A DNA stretch of 64,000 bases from Erodium maritimum (Eukaryota > Streptophyta > Magnoliopsida > Geraniales > Geraniaceae): NCBI GenBank assembly GCA_963921825.1, contig OY997594.1, positions 14,947,001-15,011,000 of the forward strand, given 5' to 3'. Under the pieces are notes generated by a model. That model had not been told where the DNA came from and did no database searches. It worked only from the letters and a program-made list of their open reading frames with translations. The translations under genes were made by a program, and so were the position numbers. Position 1 is the stretch's first letter. Every line of letters begins with the position of its first letter. Positions 42,033 through 54,800 of this stretch are shown here, piece after piece.

Positions 42033-43152
42033 GGGATAATTCCATTTTAGTACCCTAAAACTTTCGGATTTCGTTTTTAGTACCCTAAATGTTTTTTGTG
42101 TCACTTCAGTACCCTAAATCTTTGTTTATTCCAGTTTAGTACCCAATGTCTGATTTTCCATCCAATGTGTTAACTTTTCATCCAATGAACATAAAATGTC
42201 CAAAATACCCCTCATGTTACATCAAATTTCCAAAAAAATTCCATTGTCCTTTAAATTCAGTTTTAATCAAAAATCATATTCAACAAATCTTATACCCAAT
42301 CCACATATTTCACGAATCAACTAATCTATCTATCCACTGATTTTCAGTAAACCCAATTCATGAGAAAATTGCAGTAAATTCACGAATCAATCCAATATTT
42401 TCAGCCCAATCCCATCCACACCAACAACCAAACACCCCCATGAACAAAACCCAAGATCAGGAGCGTGTTCGTGTAGATATGAACGGAATCACTCGGGACA
42501 ATGGCGAGGTATGCATCTCGGGAGGCGAGCTCCGGCGATGACTGCAGCTCGGGCGGCGACCTCTGACGATGTCTGCAACTCGGGGGCGAACTCCAGCGAT
42601 GTCTACAACTCGGGCGGCGACCTCCGGCCATACCTGCAGCTCGGGCGGCGACGCCTTCCAGATCTGTAGCGTGAGTATGGAGGAGGTGAGCTTCACGCAG
42701 TGGGTATGGAAACCAAGACGCCGTCCAGATCTGCAGCATGAGGATGGACGAAGCGAGCTTCACGCCTTGGGTATGGAAACCAGAACGCCACCAAGTTGGG
42801 TTGGTTCTTACAAGATTTGCCTCCTCCCAGCCTTATACAACAATGCTCCATTACTAAAGAACCAACTCACAAAAGAATGAGGAAGGAGGAGTGGAATTGA
42901 AAGGGGAATGAGGCATGGAGTTGAAAGGGGTTTTTAGGGTTAGAATGTTAAGAGGGTAATTTTGGTATTTAAAAAAATATTAGGGTCATGTGCACAGCAC
43001 ATGACCAACTTCTGTTAAAAATGGATGAAAAGTTAACGTTGGGTACTAAAGTGGAATTATCAAAGATTTAGGGTACTGAGGTGGCACAAAAAACATTTAG
43101 GGTACTAAAAACGAAATTCGAAAGTTTTAGGATACTAAAACGGAATTATCCC
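42033..43152. mobile_element. Mutator-like element with GC-rich repetitive cargo (Pack-MULE-like)
   Basis: Arms of ~150 bases at 42033-42180 and 43010-43152 are inverted copies (GGGATAATTCCATTTTAGTA; reversed right end GGGATAATTCCGTTTTAGTA), with repeated TAGTACCCTAAA blocks. No convincing target duplication is visible. Between them, 42460-42800 is strikingly GC-rich with two nested tandem repeats: a ~33-base unit around CAACTCGGGCGGCGACCTC (five copies) and a ~65-base unit around GTGAGCTTCACGC...TGGGTATGGAAACCA (two copies). Arms with unlike, gene-like cargo are the hallmark of Pack-MULEs. The cargo's source gene is not recognised. Confidence 0.7.
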
Positions 43153-43985
43153 ATATTATTGCATATATTTGTCTAAACTAAATTGAACTTAAGATTTTTC
43201 ATGTAAAGACTTTAACCTCGATCTTTAGAGTATCCATTTGGGTGGAAGTGTCCATAGATTGGGCCTCGGCTCCATACTAAATTTTTTAACCCTGCCTAGA
43301 GTGATGTGGTCTAAAATGTTGAAATCACTATCGGCCCAAGGCCCAAAATGGTATTTGGATTTGACCCATCCGGATCGACTCATCCGATTTTTTCATAATC
43401 ATACTATTTGTAACTTTATATTCTAAAGATTCAATATATTAATATGATATACTTTTAAATCATATTTATTGACCTTTTAACGAGGAAAAATCTATTGAGA
43501 TTTCATCAAATGTTTAAGTTCAAGATTACGTCATATTATTATATTGATCGGATGAGCCGATTATCTATGGGTTTTGATCCTTGAACCTGAGCCTGACCTA
43601 TTTACTTTGGATTGAATTTTTGGTGATCAAGTACCACCCTAATAATCCATGAAAAAGGATCAAATGAAATCGGTTAGACCGGATTGACATAATAGATAGG
43701 GTCCCGGATGAATTTTAAGCCCATATCTTTGGGGACTATTCTTCAGTTTTCTCAAATTATTAAGACTTTTTCTTTTTCTTTATTTCTTTGAAACTGCGAA
43801 ATGTAATTACTCCAACAAATAGTAGAAAGAGTGAGAAACATTATTGTTCATTCAGAATATTTTCATTTTTTAGGCAGAAATAGAATATTATAACTTTAAA
43901 GCATTCTGGTGACCACTATTACGGAAAGCACCATACAAACCAAGAAAACTAACATAAACTGAAAGATAATTGCTGAAATAGTAAA
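43153..43985. other. AT-rich intergenic DNA, no gene seen
   Basis: No recognisable coding or repeat structure by eye. Confidence 0.5.
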
Positions 43986-43989
43986 TGTT

Positions 43990-44270
43990 GCTCATGGGCA
44001 TAAGGGCGGTCGGAGGGGTGGGACTACGGTAGCATCCAAAGATACCGATATAGTATATGCTTCTACCATAAGAAACTGATCGAGCAGATCAGATGATAAT
44101 GTCGCAGTGGTGGACCGATTACTCCCCCGGTAAGTCAACGTGCGTCGTTCTCCCTTGAGTGATAGTGTTAGAGCTCCTGAACGCGGGATTGCTGACTCCG
44201 AAGTGGTAGAAAAGTAACTCATCAACTGTTGGTGGTACCAATGCCACATATCTTCCAGAGAAAAGGTACA
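43990..44270 (-). mobile_element. Retroelement 3' fragment, minus strand
   Basis: The reverse complement shares GTCAGCAATCCCGCGTT, GGAGCTCTAACACTATCA-like and GGACGACGCACG-like blocks with 45780-45960 (+) and with part of 40190-40450 (-). Three copies of one 3' segment in two orientations point to a non-LTR retroelement. The 110-codon open frame across it is not a recognised protein. Confidence 0.5.
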
Positions 44271-44940
44271 GTCAACCAAACCCTCTCTAGATCCTTCAGT
44301 ACTCAGAATATTTTCATACTTCACACTTTTACACTTCCTACAGTTAGTTATTTAACCCAATAAAATTACATAGTCGTGAATTGTGAAGAGACATTAATAG
44401 AATCTTTAGAAAAAATTACAAAAAAAATATTCCTATTTCACCTTTTTTTATCAATCTTAATTCTTAATACAAAAATCTCCGATTATAGGCCATTGATGTC
44501 GGTGTGCTATACACTTGTAAAGTTGTAATTGCCCGTTATAGCTTCACTTTAAATTGATTTTTTAAATTAATTTTACGATATATATTTATATTTATATCAT
44601 TCATATCTATGGACTATGGATCCAAAATGAAAAAAATATCAAAACAAATAAACAATTCGCAAGATTTGATGTTGACCCTCCATACAGGAAAATATAATTT
44701 TCTATAAATACCACTTTTGTTCCTCTGGAAAAGCATGGCCATGAATTTTCGTCGGTGGCTCTTCAAATATAGTTAATATTATTCATCTTAAATATTAACA
44801 CTATTTATGTAACCTTTTAGCCCTGTAATTGAATGCCAAGCATAAAGAGCTCTGACAATAATATTTCATGGCATAGTTATTAAGATACCAAAAATATGCA
44901 AAAAGTTTGGAACGAATAATGCAAAAAAATACCAGAAGTA
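44271..44940. other. AT-rich intergenic DNA, no gene seen
   Basis: Nothing recognisable; A-rich runs near 44940. Confidence 0.45.
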
Positions 44941-44969
44941 AAAAAAAAAGTAACACCAAAAACGTAAAA

Positions 44970-46025
44970 GGGTTGGTGCAAAACCCTAGACCGCCGAGTA
45001 CAAGGAGATGGCCCCTCTCATCTTCCTCGCATCAACAACCATGTTCACAAACCCTAGCTCGAAGAGCTCTTCTACAACACGGATCAAGCCGATGGTAGGG
45101 TAACGGGAGGAGGATCAACAACCTTCCCCTCTCTTTCGGTCACAATCGTTGTGTCTCCCTCATCGGTTCGATCCGAGATTGTAGTGGCGACGATGATGGG
45201 AGTAATGTCACCTGCCCAGGTGGCGACAGGGACGGTTGCACCTCCGGCTGCATGGTCGAGTGGTAGCAGCCCTCATCAAGGCTCACTTCTGGACTGGTCA
45301 CTAGGTAGTCTGCGACGGTTTCTGGCGAAGGGTACTCAGGCCGGCGAAGATGACCCGACAACGGTGGCACTGCCGAAGAGGAAACGACGCGAGAAGAACA
45401 AGTTGGGTAGGGTTTACGACCCGGACGGGAGACCCGACCCGGCCAAGATGAGCCTTTGGAAGTTTTAGGCTTGCATCTTGAGGGTTGGCGAGTGGGTCGG
45501 GCCTAGAAGGAAAACCCATTTGTAGTTTTGGTCGAGCAGGCCCATGTGGGTGGTTCTGGAAGGCCCACCCTCTTGTGGGATGGGCAGACATAGAGGCCCA
45601 TTGGGTTTTTCGCGTTCCGTAGGAACAAACCGTTTAGCAGTGGGGGCGTCAAGACCCTCGCCTCGGTCAATGAGGACTTCATGGTCTAATGGGGGGTCGG
45701 CCAACGATACCGCCCCACTGGACGTAAGGTGGTAGTGGTCCCACCAAGTTGTGGTACAATATCCTCCAACCATTTCAGAGGTCAGCAATCCCGCGTTTTG
45801 GAGCCCTACTTTTATCATTCCACGGAGGACGACGCACGCTGACAAACCGGGGGAGTATTCAATCTGCCACAGTATTTTTCCGGCAATGAGTCTGCTCTAC
45901 CCTAGCTTCTAATTTGGATTCGTTGTATCGGTGTCATTAGACGCTACCACAGAACCCCTTCTGAATATCTCAATGAAACGGTTCAATGCCTTGAGCTCTT
46001 TTACGTTGTGTTGACGTCCCTTTTG
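44970..46025 (+). mobile_element. Non-LTR retroelement remnant, plus strand
   Basis: Carries the KRKR-containing block at 45349-45470 (also at 21990-22340, minus strand) followed at 45640-45960 by the segment shared with 40190-40450 and 43990-44260. This orders the fragments of the family on one strand: basic block first, shared 3' block second, then GTTGACGTCCCTTTTG. All frames are broken. The element looks internally deleted, as the reverse transcriptase region is missing. Confidence 0.55.
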
Positions 46026-46600
46026 TTAGAACCATGCTTTCAGTTTTTTAATTTGGTGTTTGATAGTTTATCTAATTCTAAACACTTTTTATCTATCATA
46101 TTACACCCTATCCTTTCAATCAAACAAAAGTAACCGTTAAATATAAAATCAAATTAAGAATTTATACATGTGAGTGTGACATAAAATTAAATACATTTGT
46201 TTAATTAAATAAAATGAGAGTGTGACATTTCCGTGTAGAGAAGGTTAGGGTCGATGATTAATTGATGAAGAATATGATTACTTGAACAACTTTCCCTTTT
46301 CAGGTGAAAAAGCAGCCTAATTTCCATGATTATATTAACCCCAAAGCAAAAAGCTTAACTGTAACCAAAACCATAACCAATTCATCTCCTCAAGTGAGAT
46401 ATTTGTGTGTGTGATCCCAACATATACTGGAGATCAAACCAGACTTGATATCATAGCTAAATATGGCACCTCATAAAGAGATTAATTATAATCATAAAAT
46501 CGAAAAAGAGATGAAAATGGACAAGAATTTAAACCAATTACTGTAATTGAGATGAACAAAAATGCCCAGAAGGAACCCACAACACACAGTTACTACTTTC
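46026..46600. other. Upstream region of the GT106 gene
   Basis: AT-rich sequence with no gene. The proximal promoter of the gene at 47546 probably begins near its 3' end. Confidence 0.45.
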
Positions 46601-46660
46601 ACGTCTCTCTCTCTCTCTTTCCTTCTGTCTCTTCTCTGCTTTAAATAGCATCAGTCACTA
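46600..46660 (+). promoter_or_regulatory. Probable core promoter of the RRT/O-fucosyltransferase-like gene
   Basis: A (CT)n pyrimidine patch at about 46603-46625 is followed by TTTAAATAG at about 46640, a plausible TATA-like box, and a C/T-rich leader (46660-46800). This spacing fits plant core promoters. The transcription start itself is not visible. Confidence 0.45.
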
Positions 46661-46942
46661 CCTTTCTTTTCCAGTTCATTTCCCTTTTCTTTTTTCCAAG
46701 TAAAACTTAGAAACCACTTCTCATTCTCTCTCCGCCCACCGGTTCTCCGGCGGCCTTCTCGCCGGGATCTGGCCGACGTATCTTCACGGTGGCACAGTCG
46801 ACATACCCACCTCACAACTTTCGTTTTGCAGCCTGAAGCGCCATTGTAGAGCTGGTTTGTGGATTACGCCAGAAACTTGTCGGTTGTGGGTGCGGTTGTT
46901 GGAATTCGGTCATATCTCTTCTGGGTTTTGTTCAGATTGGTA

Positions 46943-46969
46943 ATGTGCGAAGAATTGGTGGATGGGTAA
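46943..46969 (+). other. Short upstream ORF in the GT106 5' leader
   Basis: ATG TGC GAA GAA TTG GTG GAT GGG TAA encodes MCEELVDG. The last codons overlap a good splice donor (GATGG|GTAAGC), so the uORF would be closed only in unspliced leader. It lies about 600 bases before the main ATG, with a possible leader-intron acceptor at TTGCAG near 47310. Confidence 0.4.
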
Positions 46970-47545
46970 GCTCAAAGATTTGATCTTTATGTATATATTT
47001 TGTTTTTAGCTGAGATTTATGGATGATTGTATATCTGGGTTTGTCTTAAATAGGTGTATTAAGGTTGAGTTTGATTTTTTCGTAATTAATGAGTTTTGGG
47101 TTTTTGTGTTCTTCTGTTTCCCAGTTGTTTAAAATTCAGATATTGAAGTAATTTACTTGGTGGAGCGCCAAGTGTTTGGAGCTGATGCTGTGAACAACCT
47201 ATGAAAGCTGGGTTTGATTACTTTATTACCGAGTTTTGTGAAAGTCGAGGACGGTTTGAATTTTCGAGGCATTAAGTGGTTAATTTAGTATTTGGAATAG
47301 CAGCTTGCAGGTCTGTGAAGATAGTTACATTTTAAAGCTTAGAATACTCGTGTGATTCAGAGTCTTGCATTATATTAATCCTTAAGACATCAAGTGTTGC
47401 TTAAAAGGGATCATTTAAGATTTGGTGTCTCCACCGGAATCTTTAACTGCATAGTCTTGAATACACTCTAAGCTCTTGAGTTCTTTACAAGAGCTGAAGG
47501 TTGGGCAGATAGTTGATTCGGGTGAAATTGAGGAATGGTTTTAGA

Positions 47546-50289
47546 ATGGCTATAGTAGATTGGAGTAGTGAGGTTTGGAAGTCTGGTGAAGAGCTGGAGA
47601 TGAAGATAAGGTTGATGGGAGTGGGGAAGGTTGAGAAGCTAAAGAGCTCAATGGTCTCAAGATCAAGAACCAAGCTATGGATGATCAGGGCCATTACCAT
47701 GGTCTTGCTATGGACTTGTTTTATTCAGCTCCTGGCTCTGGGAGAGACTTGGGGACCCAAATTGCTCAAGAGCTGGCCTTCTTGTTTCAGTCATTCAGAT
47801 TTGTCTATGGCTGCTGAATTGTCTTCTGTTCCTCTCAGAATTGTTCGACCCCCAAAGAGTAAGTTATGATTAAGTAAACCAACTCTTGAATTTTAGCTTA
47901 ATGTGGTTGGTTGAGTCACATTTTTGGTGCTGCCTATGATCATCTTTGTGGGAAAAAAATTGCCTTTTCTTCTATTAATCAGAAATAAAAGTGGAGAAAA
48001 GAAGAAAAAAGAGTTTTAGAAAGTTCATTTTTTCTTAGTCCCCTATCTTAAACTTCTCTATTTCTAAATGTCAATGGCAATTACTTTACTATTCATCTTT
48101 TTTTTCTCAGGGACACAATTTTACTCTCTTCTCAGTTCTTATCGTTTCTTTTGACATTGTTTTGTGTCATTCTATTCCTCTATACCATTTTTTGTTGTTG
48201 ATAAGCGAGTTTTATTGAATGACCTCCATGCTCCAAGGTAGAGTATGAGGCAAGGAGTATGCCTCTATACCATGATCTGTATAATTGCATTCTTATTGTA
48301 ATTATCGTCCTATAATTGATGTGTTCGTAGAATATATTATGTTCCTTGAAATTCTCAAATTTAACTATTGTTGCTCGCTACAGGAGTCTATAAGAACAAT
48401 GGTTACCTTATGGTTTCATGCAATGGAGGACTCAACCAAATGCGAGCAGCAGTAAGGCTTAATCATGTTACCACAATCAGCATAACAATAAATCTTGATT
48501 TCTATTCTCATTCTTGCATTTGCTCTGCAGATTTGTGACATGGTTGCTATTGCCAGACACTTGAATGTCACTCTGATTGTTCCACAACTCGACAAAACCT
48601 CTTTCTGGGCTGATCCTAGGTAGGCCATTTCTTGTCCAGTGTCCTTAATTCTGAATACGAGCTCTGTTTAGTCCTCACTTGCACCCTTAATGTTTCAGTG
48701 AGTTCCAAGACATCTTTGATGTTGATCACTTCATCACATCCTTGAGAGATGAGGTTCGGGTACTGAAACAACTTCCACCAAGGCTCAAGAAACGAGTCGA
48801 AGTGGGAATGTACCAATCTTTGCCTCCCGTAAGCTGGTCAAACCTCTCCTACTATGTCAATCAGATCCTTCCCCTGATGCAAAAGTACAAAGTTGTACAT
48901 CTAAACAAGACCGATTCAAGACTTGCCAACAATGGACTGCCACTTGAGATTCAGAAGCTGAGATGCAGAGTAAACTACAATGCTCTGAGATTCACCTCTC
49001 AGATAGAGGAATTGGGTAGGAGGGTTGTGAGAATCTTGAGGGGTAAAGGCCCTTTCCTGGTCCTCCATCTTAGATATGAAATGGACATGCTTGCTTTCTC
49101 CGGCTGCTCCCATGGCTGCACTGGTGATGAGGTTGATGAACTCACAAGGATGAGGTAATAATCTACTAAACTCTTATAATTCTTGTTTTTGTTATATCTT
49201 ATTCTAATTGGATACAAATCACAATCTTTAGATATGCTTACCCCTGGTGGAAAGAAAAGGTCATAGACTCAGACATGAAAAGGAAAGAAGGTCTGTGCCC
49301 TTTAACACCTGAAGAAACTTCTTTGGTGCTGAGTGCATTGGGTATTGATCGGAATATTCAAATTTACATCGCTGCTGGAGAAATATACGGTGGAGAGAGA
49401 AGAATGTCCAGCTTGGCCTCATCTTTTCCCAATGTAGTAAGTAGATAGAAATAGAAATTGAATTAACCCCTTCAACACAAAGATTTGGACAAGTTGTTGA
49501 TCTATTTTGTGTCCTTTCATGAAACAGGTAAGAAAAGAGACTCTGCTGAAACCTGAAGACTTGAGGTTTTTCCAGAACCATTCATCACAAATGGCTGCAT
49601 TGGACTATTTAGTCTCTGTAGAGAGTGATATATTTGTTCCCACATATGATGGAAACATGGCTAAAGTTGTTGAAGGCCATCGAAGGTATCATATATTATA
49701 TGCTGACAGAGAGTAATTACTTGCTTTTTTTACTGTACAATCCAATAATAACTTGTAGGGATAGCACTCAGCTACCCCTAAGTATGCACCATTCTCAACA
49801 AGCTTACCCCTAAGTTTAAAACGTTTTTGAAAAATCCCTTGAGAGGGCCTTTTAGTCATTTCACAGCCAAAATTTGACGGAATGGGGGTAAAATGAGACT
49901 TAACCAACTGATTCTTGGGGGTGACATTATCCCTAACTTGTATTGTTGACGCATATATAAAAATTCAGATACTTTGGGGTGAGTATTTACGTAAAACTTG
50001 ATAGTAACTTGTATTGTTATTGCTGCATATGGAAAAATTCAGATTCTTGGGGTTCAAGAAGACAATCTTGCTGGACAGGAAGCTTATAGTGGGTTTAATC
50101 GATGAATACAAGAACGGTTCATTGGGATGGGATGAGTTTTCATCTACTATGAGATCAGCTCATGCTGATCGAATGGGAAGTCCAAAGAGTCGTGTTGTGA
50201 TCGCTGATAGGCCCAAGGAAGAAGACAACTTTTATGCAAACCCGCACGAGTGCTTGGAGCTGTTAGATGAGCCATGGAGAAGTACATGA
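47546..50289 (+). CDS. RRT1: GT106 family protein: RG-I rhamnosyltransferase / O-fucosyltransferase-like
   Basis: Seen: seven exons, 47546-47858, 48384-48451, 48531-48619, 48699-49154, 49232-49436, 49528-49685 and 50043-50289 (TGA), all GT-AG, giving 511 residues. One signal-anchor helix (about residues 49-66, [18 protein letters not shown]) follows a basic N-terminus, a type II Golgi layout. Conserved motifs: [10 protein letters not shown] (~118-127), [14 protein letters not shown] (~278) and [13 protein letters not shown] near the C-terminus, typical of the plant O-fucosyltransferase fold (PF10250). Known: the Arabidopsis RRT1-4 members add rhamnose to the rhamnogalacturonan-I backbone of pectin in the Golgi. 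The sequence resembles RRT1/RRT2 throughout, but the substrate is inferred and the paralogue number is uncertain. The frame is open upstream to a TTG only; 47546 is the first ATG. Confidence 0.9.
49758..49933. mobile_element. 176-bp Mutator-like MITE in intron 6 of the GT106 gene
   Basis: Short inverted ends (GGGATAGCACTCAGCTACCC; reversed right end GGGATAATGTCACCCCCAAG) are flanked by a perfect 9-base duplication, taacttgta, at 49749-49757 and 49934-49942. Non-coding. The intron (49686-50042) is otherwise short, so about half of it is this insertion. Confidence 0.85.
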
Positions 50290-51892
50290 CCTTGTTCATG
50301 CCAATGAGATGGTTTTACATCTGCAATTCTGCAGTTACAATTGCATTTTGTTGATTTTAGCATATATACAGTAGGATTTATTCTGCTAGTCAAAATTGGA
50401 ACGATTAGAATTAAAATTACAATAATTTAGATTGCTGTATAGATTGGAATTGCTTGTGTTGATGGGTAATAAATTAGCTGCATTGTAAAGGATTAATGAA
50501 AGGAAATGAGTTTTGCTTGTATAAAAGAAGCCTTGTTTCGAGGCTTTTCGGCCAGTTTAGCTGTTCTCTCTCGAATCTTAAAAACGACTCATGCCAACAT
50601 TTTGGTCAGATGTAGAAAATAGTTGAGTAAACGTAAAAAAAAAAAATAATGATAATAATAAATTGGGATCTGAACAAAATTGAAAAGCTAGAGATGACAA
50701 AAATGACAGGGCAAGGAGAAAATGAAAGTTGAAGAGTTGACAAAAAGGGGCTGGTGAGGGATCCAAGATGAACACAAGTGGTGGCTGATCCAAGAGAGAG
50801 AGGTTGCTGAGTGATCCGAGAAATGAAACCACCAGACCTTGACTCTGTAATGGTGATTTGGTCACGACTATATTTGAAAGTGGAATTGGAAGTTGATGGA
50901 TAAGCTACAAACAAAAACAATAATGTTATTTTATGGGTTTGATGTCTGTACCACAATTAGTGGAGGTGACACTCCTCCAACCTTAGCTTTCGGACCACAC
51001 AAACCCATTTTGCATTATACCTAGGCTTCATTATTGCTGCCAAGCTACACTCTTCATAGCTCTTTAATTATAGGTATTTCCAGCGGGTGGTTATGGAGCT
51101 AGCTAATTAATTTTCTTTACTTACATTGGGTCTGTTTCCAATTTATTGAACATTAACTTGTTTGCAATCCAAGCTTTTCAATTGATGCAGTGTAATGTAA
51201 TCAATGATGATGTTAATGGTTATGTACTTGGAAATTGATACATATAAGGAAAAGAGTCTTGATGGTATTAATTTGTACACGTGCTAATATATTTTCAGAA
51301 TAAAATTGGTGAAACATTAATATTAACTTTTAAGTACTAAGTTGAGTATATATATATATATATCAACTTACTATATCAGATAAGCTGTGAAATGTTATTT
51401 TAAGCATGCGACATACTATGATCCTAACTTTATATTGCATATGAGATAAAACTTAGTTAGATCAACTTGACCAGGCTCAACTTCTCTAGTTTATAAGAAA
51501 AATAATACAAAAGTAATTTAGTAATTTCATATCATATGGTCAACAGAGAAAATATTGAAGATTGTGCTCATAGTATCAATCTATTGTTGGTTACTCTGTA
51601 ACTATGCTTCACAAGAACCTGTCACCAACCACATAGCCATGACTCTTTGTTTAAGGTTATGGGTTATTAATTTTTCATTGATAGATAAAAAATGCAGCTT
51701 CTCAATTACATGCATGGAAGCCTGTGTTTTGTTCAGTGACAATTACAAAAGGAATATACATATAACATTTCTCTTACAAGGTTGAACCCACTGATCTAAA
51801 CCCAATTAGCTTCAGACTCTAGATGAACTGAAAATCCAAACCAAACTACTCAGCCATACAAAAAAAATAAGACAGAAAACCAAAATGATGCA
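50290..51892. other. Intergenic region between the GT106 and BIM genes
   Basis: The GT106 3' UTR is followed by an A-rich/AAT microsatellite near 50635-50665 and a (TA)n run at 51347-51363. The open frames on both strands (e.g. 50606-50956) are low complexity and unlike known proteins. The genes are convergent here. Confidence 0.5.
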
Positions 51893-54800
51893 TTAACTTC
51901 TTTCTGTTCTGAGGCGCTTATGAGCTTGTTCAGAATTCTCATTTAATTTCTCATTTCCTGTTACAATTGCTTGATTGCTAGGAGATGGGTTTGCTTGGTC
52001 CTGAAACACAATAAATAAATTGTTAGATGGCATATTACAGCCCGATTATCAGTTGTAGCCAACAGAGAAATTAGTAATTACAGTAAGAAAAGGTGTAGCT
52101 TTGGGGGAATGGACTACATAAAGTATTAGTTGAAGGCTTGAAGCTGTTAAAATACCTTAGAACTGGCTGCTGCAGCAGTCAGTGCACTAGTTGATCGTTT
52201 TCTAACATCAAGTTGCACAGAAATGCTTGCTTTTGATAAATCCACACCTGAAGATCGCATAGCTTGGGTGAGAGAATTCAATATCCTGTCAAAGAAAAAC
52301 AACAACAAATTGTAAGAACTCATTACTGTCCATTCTGCTGGAACAATCATATAGGAAATTTGTGCTCAGATCAGAGACTGGCGAGCACTTTTGACACACA
52401 TTTACCAGAAATGCTTTGATACAAGGCAGTAATTTAGTATCAATCCATACCCTTGAGAATAGGCAGTGGAAAAGCTAGTGGATCCACTTTCAATCTTGCT
52501 TTGCTCATACATAGTAATGTTTGGGGTAGCACGCTTGCTTTCAATTGCTAGCTCTTCCTGCTCAATCACCCTACTCCGCAGCAATTGTGATTGGACCTCG
52601 GAAATCATTATCTTGCCATCAGAAACAAATTCCTGCAAAGATTGGGTGGGTAAACAGGTGCTCCCAACTAGAGGAAAGTGTTGCATTTGCATGCTTAGGG
52701 GAGTTGTTTGAGTAGCTGACCCAGGAGGACAGTCCATTACTTTGTATGTTGCAGCTGTGCCCAAGCTGGATTCTACTGTTTTTTGTGCATCTGTGAGCAT
52801 TTCTGCAGGTGCAACTTCAAGAACCGTGCCATTCTTTATTACTTGAGAATGATCCATAAAACTTTCAACAGGAACGTGGTGATTTCTCTGTTTCAAAAAG
52901 ATGAGACTATTAACAAGTATGCTCCGGAAGAACTACTAAAGTTAAAGAGAAATAACATTCACTATATCTTATATTTTCAGTACACGTGAACTGAGGATAA
53001 CCCACTGATAAGAAAGGAACGAATGAAACCCAATTTAACACACACAAAACTTATTTACCGTTCAAATAGATGTTAATCTACTAATCTTTTCAGACCTAAG
53101 AAGTATGTGGATTAATATAAAAGAGCTTATTCTTTCAAAATCATATATTTCAGTTTAACTCTGCATAATGTTTACAACTCAGGTACCCATTCAGGACCTC
53201 TTCAATACACCTCCAATAAAGAGACAAACGGCAACACACATACAGAGCTCAACCTCACTCAAAAAACAGCTACATGCAAGAATCAGATAAGATATGATTG
53301 AAAGGTTTGAACCAAGCAAACATTTACTATAGAAATGACATGAAACAGCTGTGTACTGACTTGTCAAAAGGGAAATTATATATTGGTTTGGTTTACAGAA
53401 GAATACTATGTTTCCCACAACCCAGCTTTCCAGACTCATGTCGCAGACAAGACCATGTTATTAAACCATAAAATGAAAGGGTAAACCATGGATCAATTAC
53501 TAGGCTATATATAGTTATCTGCATCACATGGCTTTCACTAATTTGAGACATTTATGCAACAACTATTAGGTGACAACAACAGATGTACACAAAGCATTTA
53601 AATACTTCACACAGATCAGGCTGTGTGCAAGGTCGCTATGGCACACACCCTCGAAAGGAGAGAGGAAATGCAAATGCTGTCAAATATCAGAATCTTACCC
53701 ATGGAACTAGTTTAGTTGGCTCCTTACCCCACCCCGGGTATGATCCTTCATACATCTGCAACTTTTCATTTAAAAATTGGATGTACTCTATAACCTGCAT
53801 ACAAGTACGAAAGTATTGAGTTGAACTCATTTGCAAGGTATAGACAACTAAAATTCATATGCGTTCGTATGAAGCTGAAGAGCATACCTCCAACAAGAAT
53901 GAGGCCTTATCTCTTTTCTGATCATTCTGTGGTATAAGATCTCTTAAAGCCTGAAATCTGAGTCACAAAAAAGAGTTATTCTGTGAGCAAATATTCACTG
54001 CAGAGCCTATTACAGTTTTTTTAAAAAGGAGACAATCTTGATCAGGATCACAGAGAAAGCACTAAAGAGTGTTACACAAGTAGAGAAGGGTAAATAAGAA
54101 AATAAAAAGGTAGCAGCAACATTGTGATCACATATCAATAACGAGGCCTGCAGGGGAGGAGGGGTAAGAATGTAACTGCTAAATCCACAACTTTAGCAGA
54201 CAATAATCTCATATCAAGTGGACAGATATTCAAGTTCAGTAACTTAATGTGAAAGGTTACAGGTCCATTTGCATCTAGATTAAAGTAACATCACAGAAAG
54301 AAACCTTCAACCATACATTAACAAATTAAGCTTAACTTGGGACATCTAAGTTCAAAATTTAAAATTGAATGCATAGCTTCACCATTTCCAATTCAATTCA
54401 ATAGGAACACAAACTTGTAGATTCAAATCACACATACAAGTAACATGTTCATAATTGTTTAGACATGCAGAGTCAGACACTCAATTATTAAGATAGTTTT
54501 GTAAACTGCAGATCACTTACATGTCAGTAGAATCTCTCCAACCGAATTATTATAGTTATTTTATGCAAAAACCAGTCTCAATTTTAATGAAGATTATGGA
54601 CTCAACATGACATGGGCTGTTATTTGTAAATTTCAAATTAGCTGCTATAAGTTTCATAAGTATCAAATTAAATATAAACCAGTAACTATTCATGCAAAAC
54701 CTTTACAGCAGAAACACCATATAATTACAATATGCAAGCAACCTGAAAATGGATGAATACAGTAATGAAAGAGACCATAATTGGTGATTCATATTGGATT

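Noticed and set aside
42401-42763. 120-codon minus-strand frame in the GC-rich cargo as a real gene
   Set aside because: It is made of tandem repeat units and crosses into the arm sequence. Kept only as possible captured gene material.
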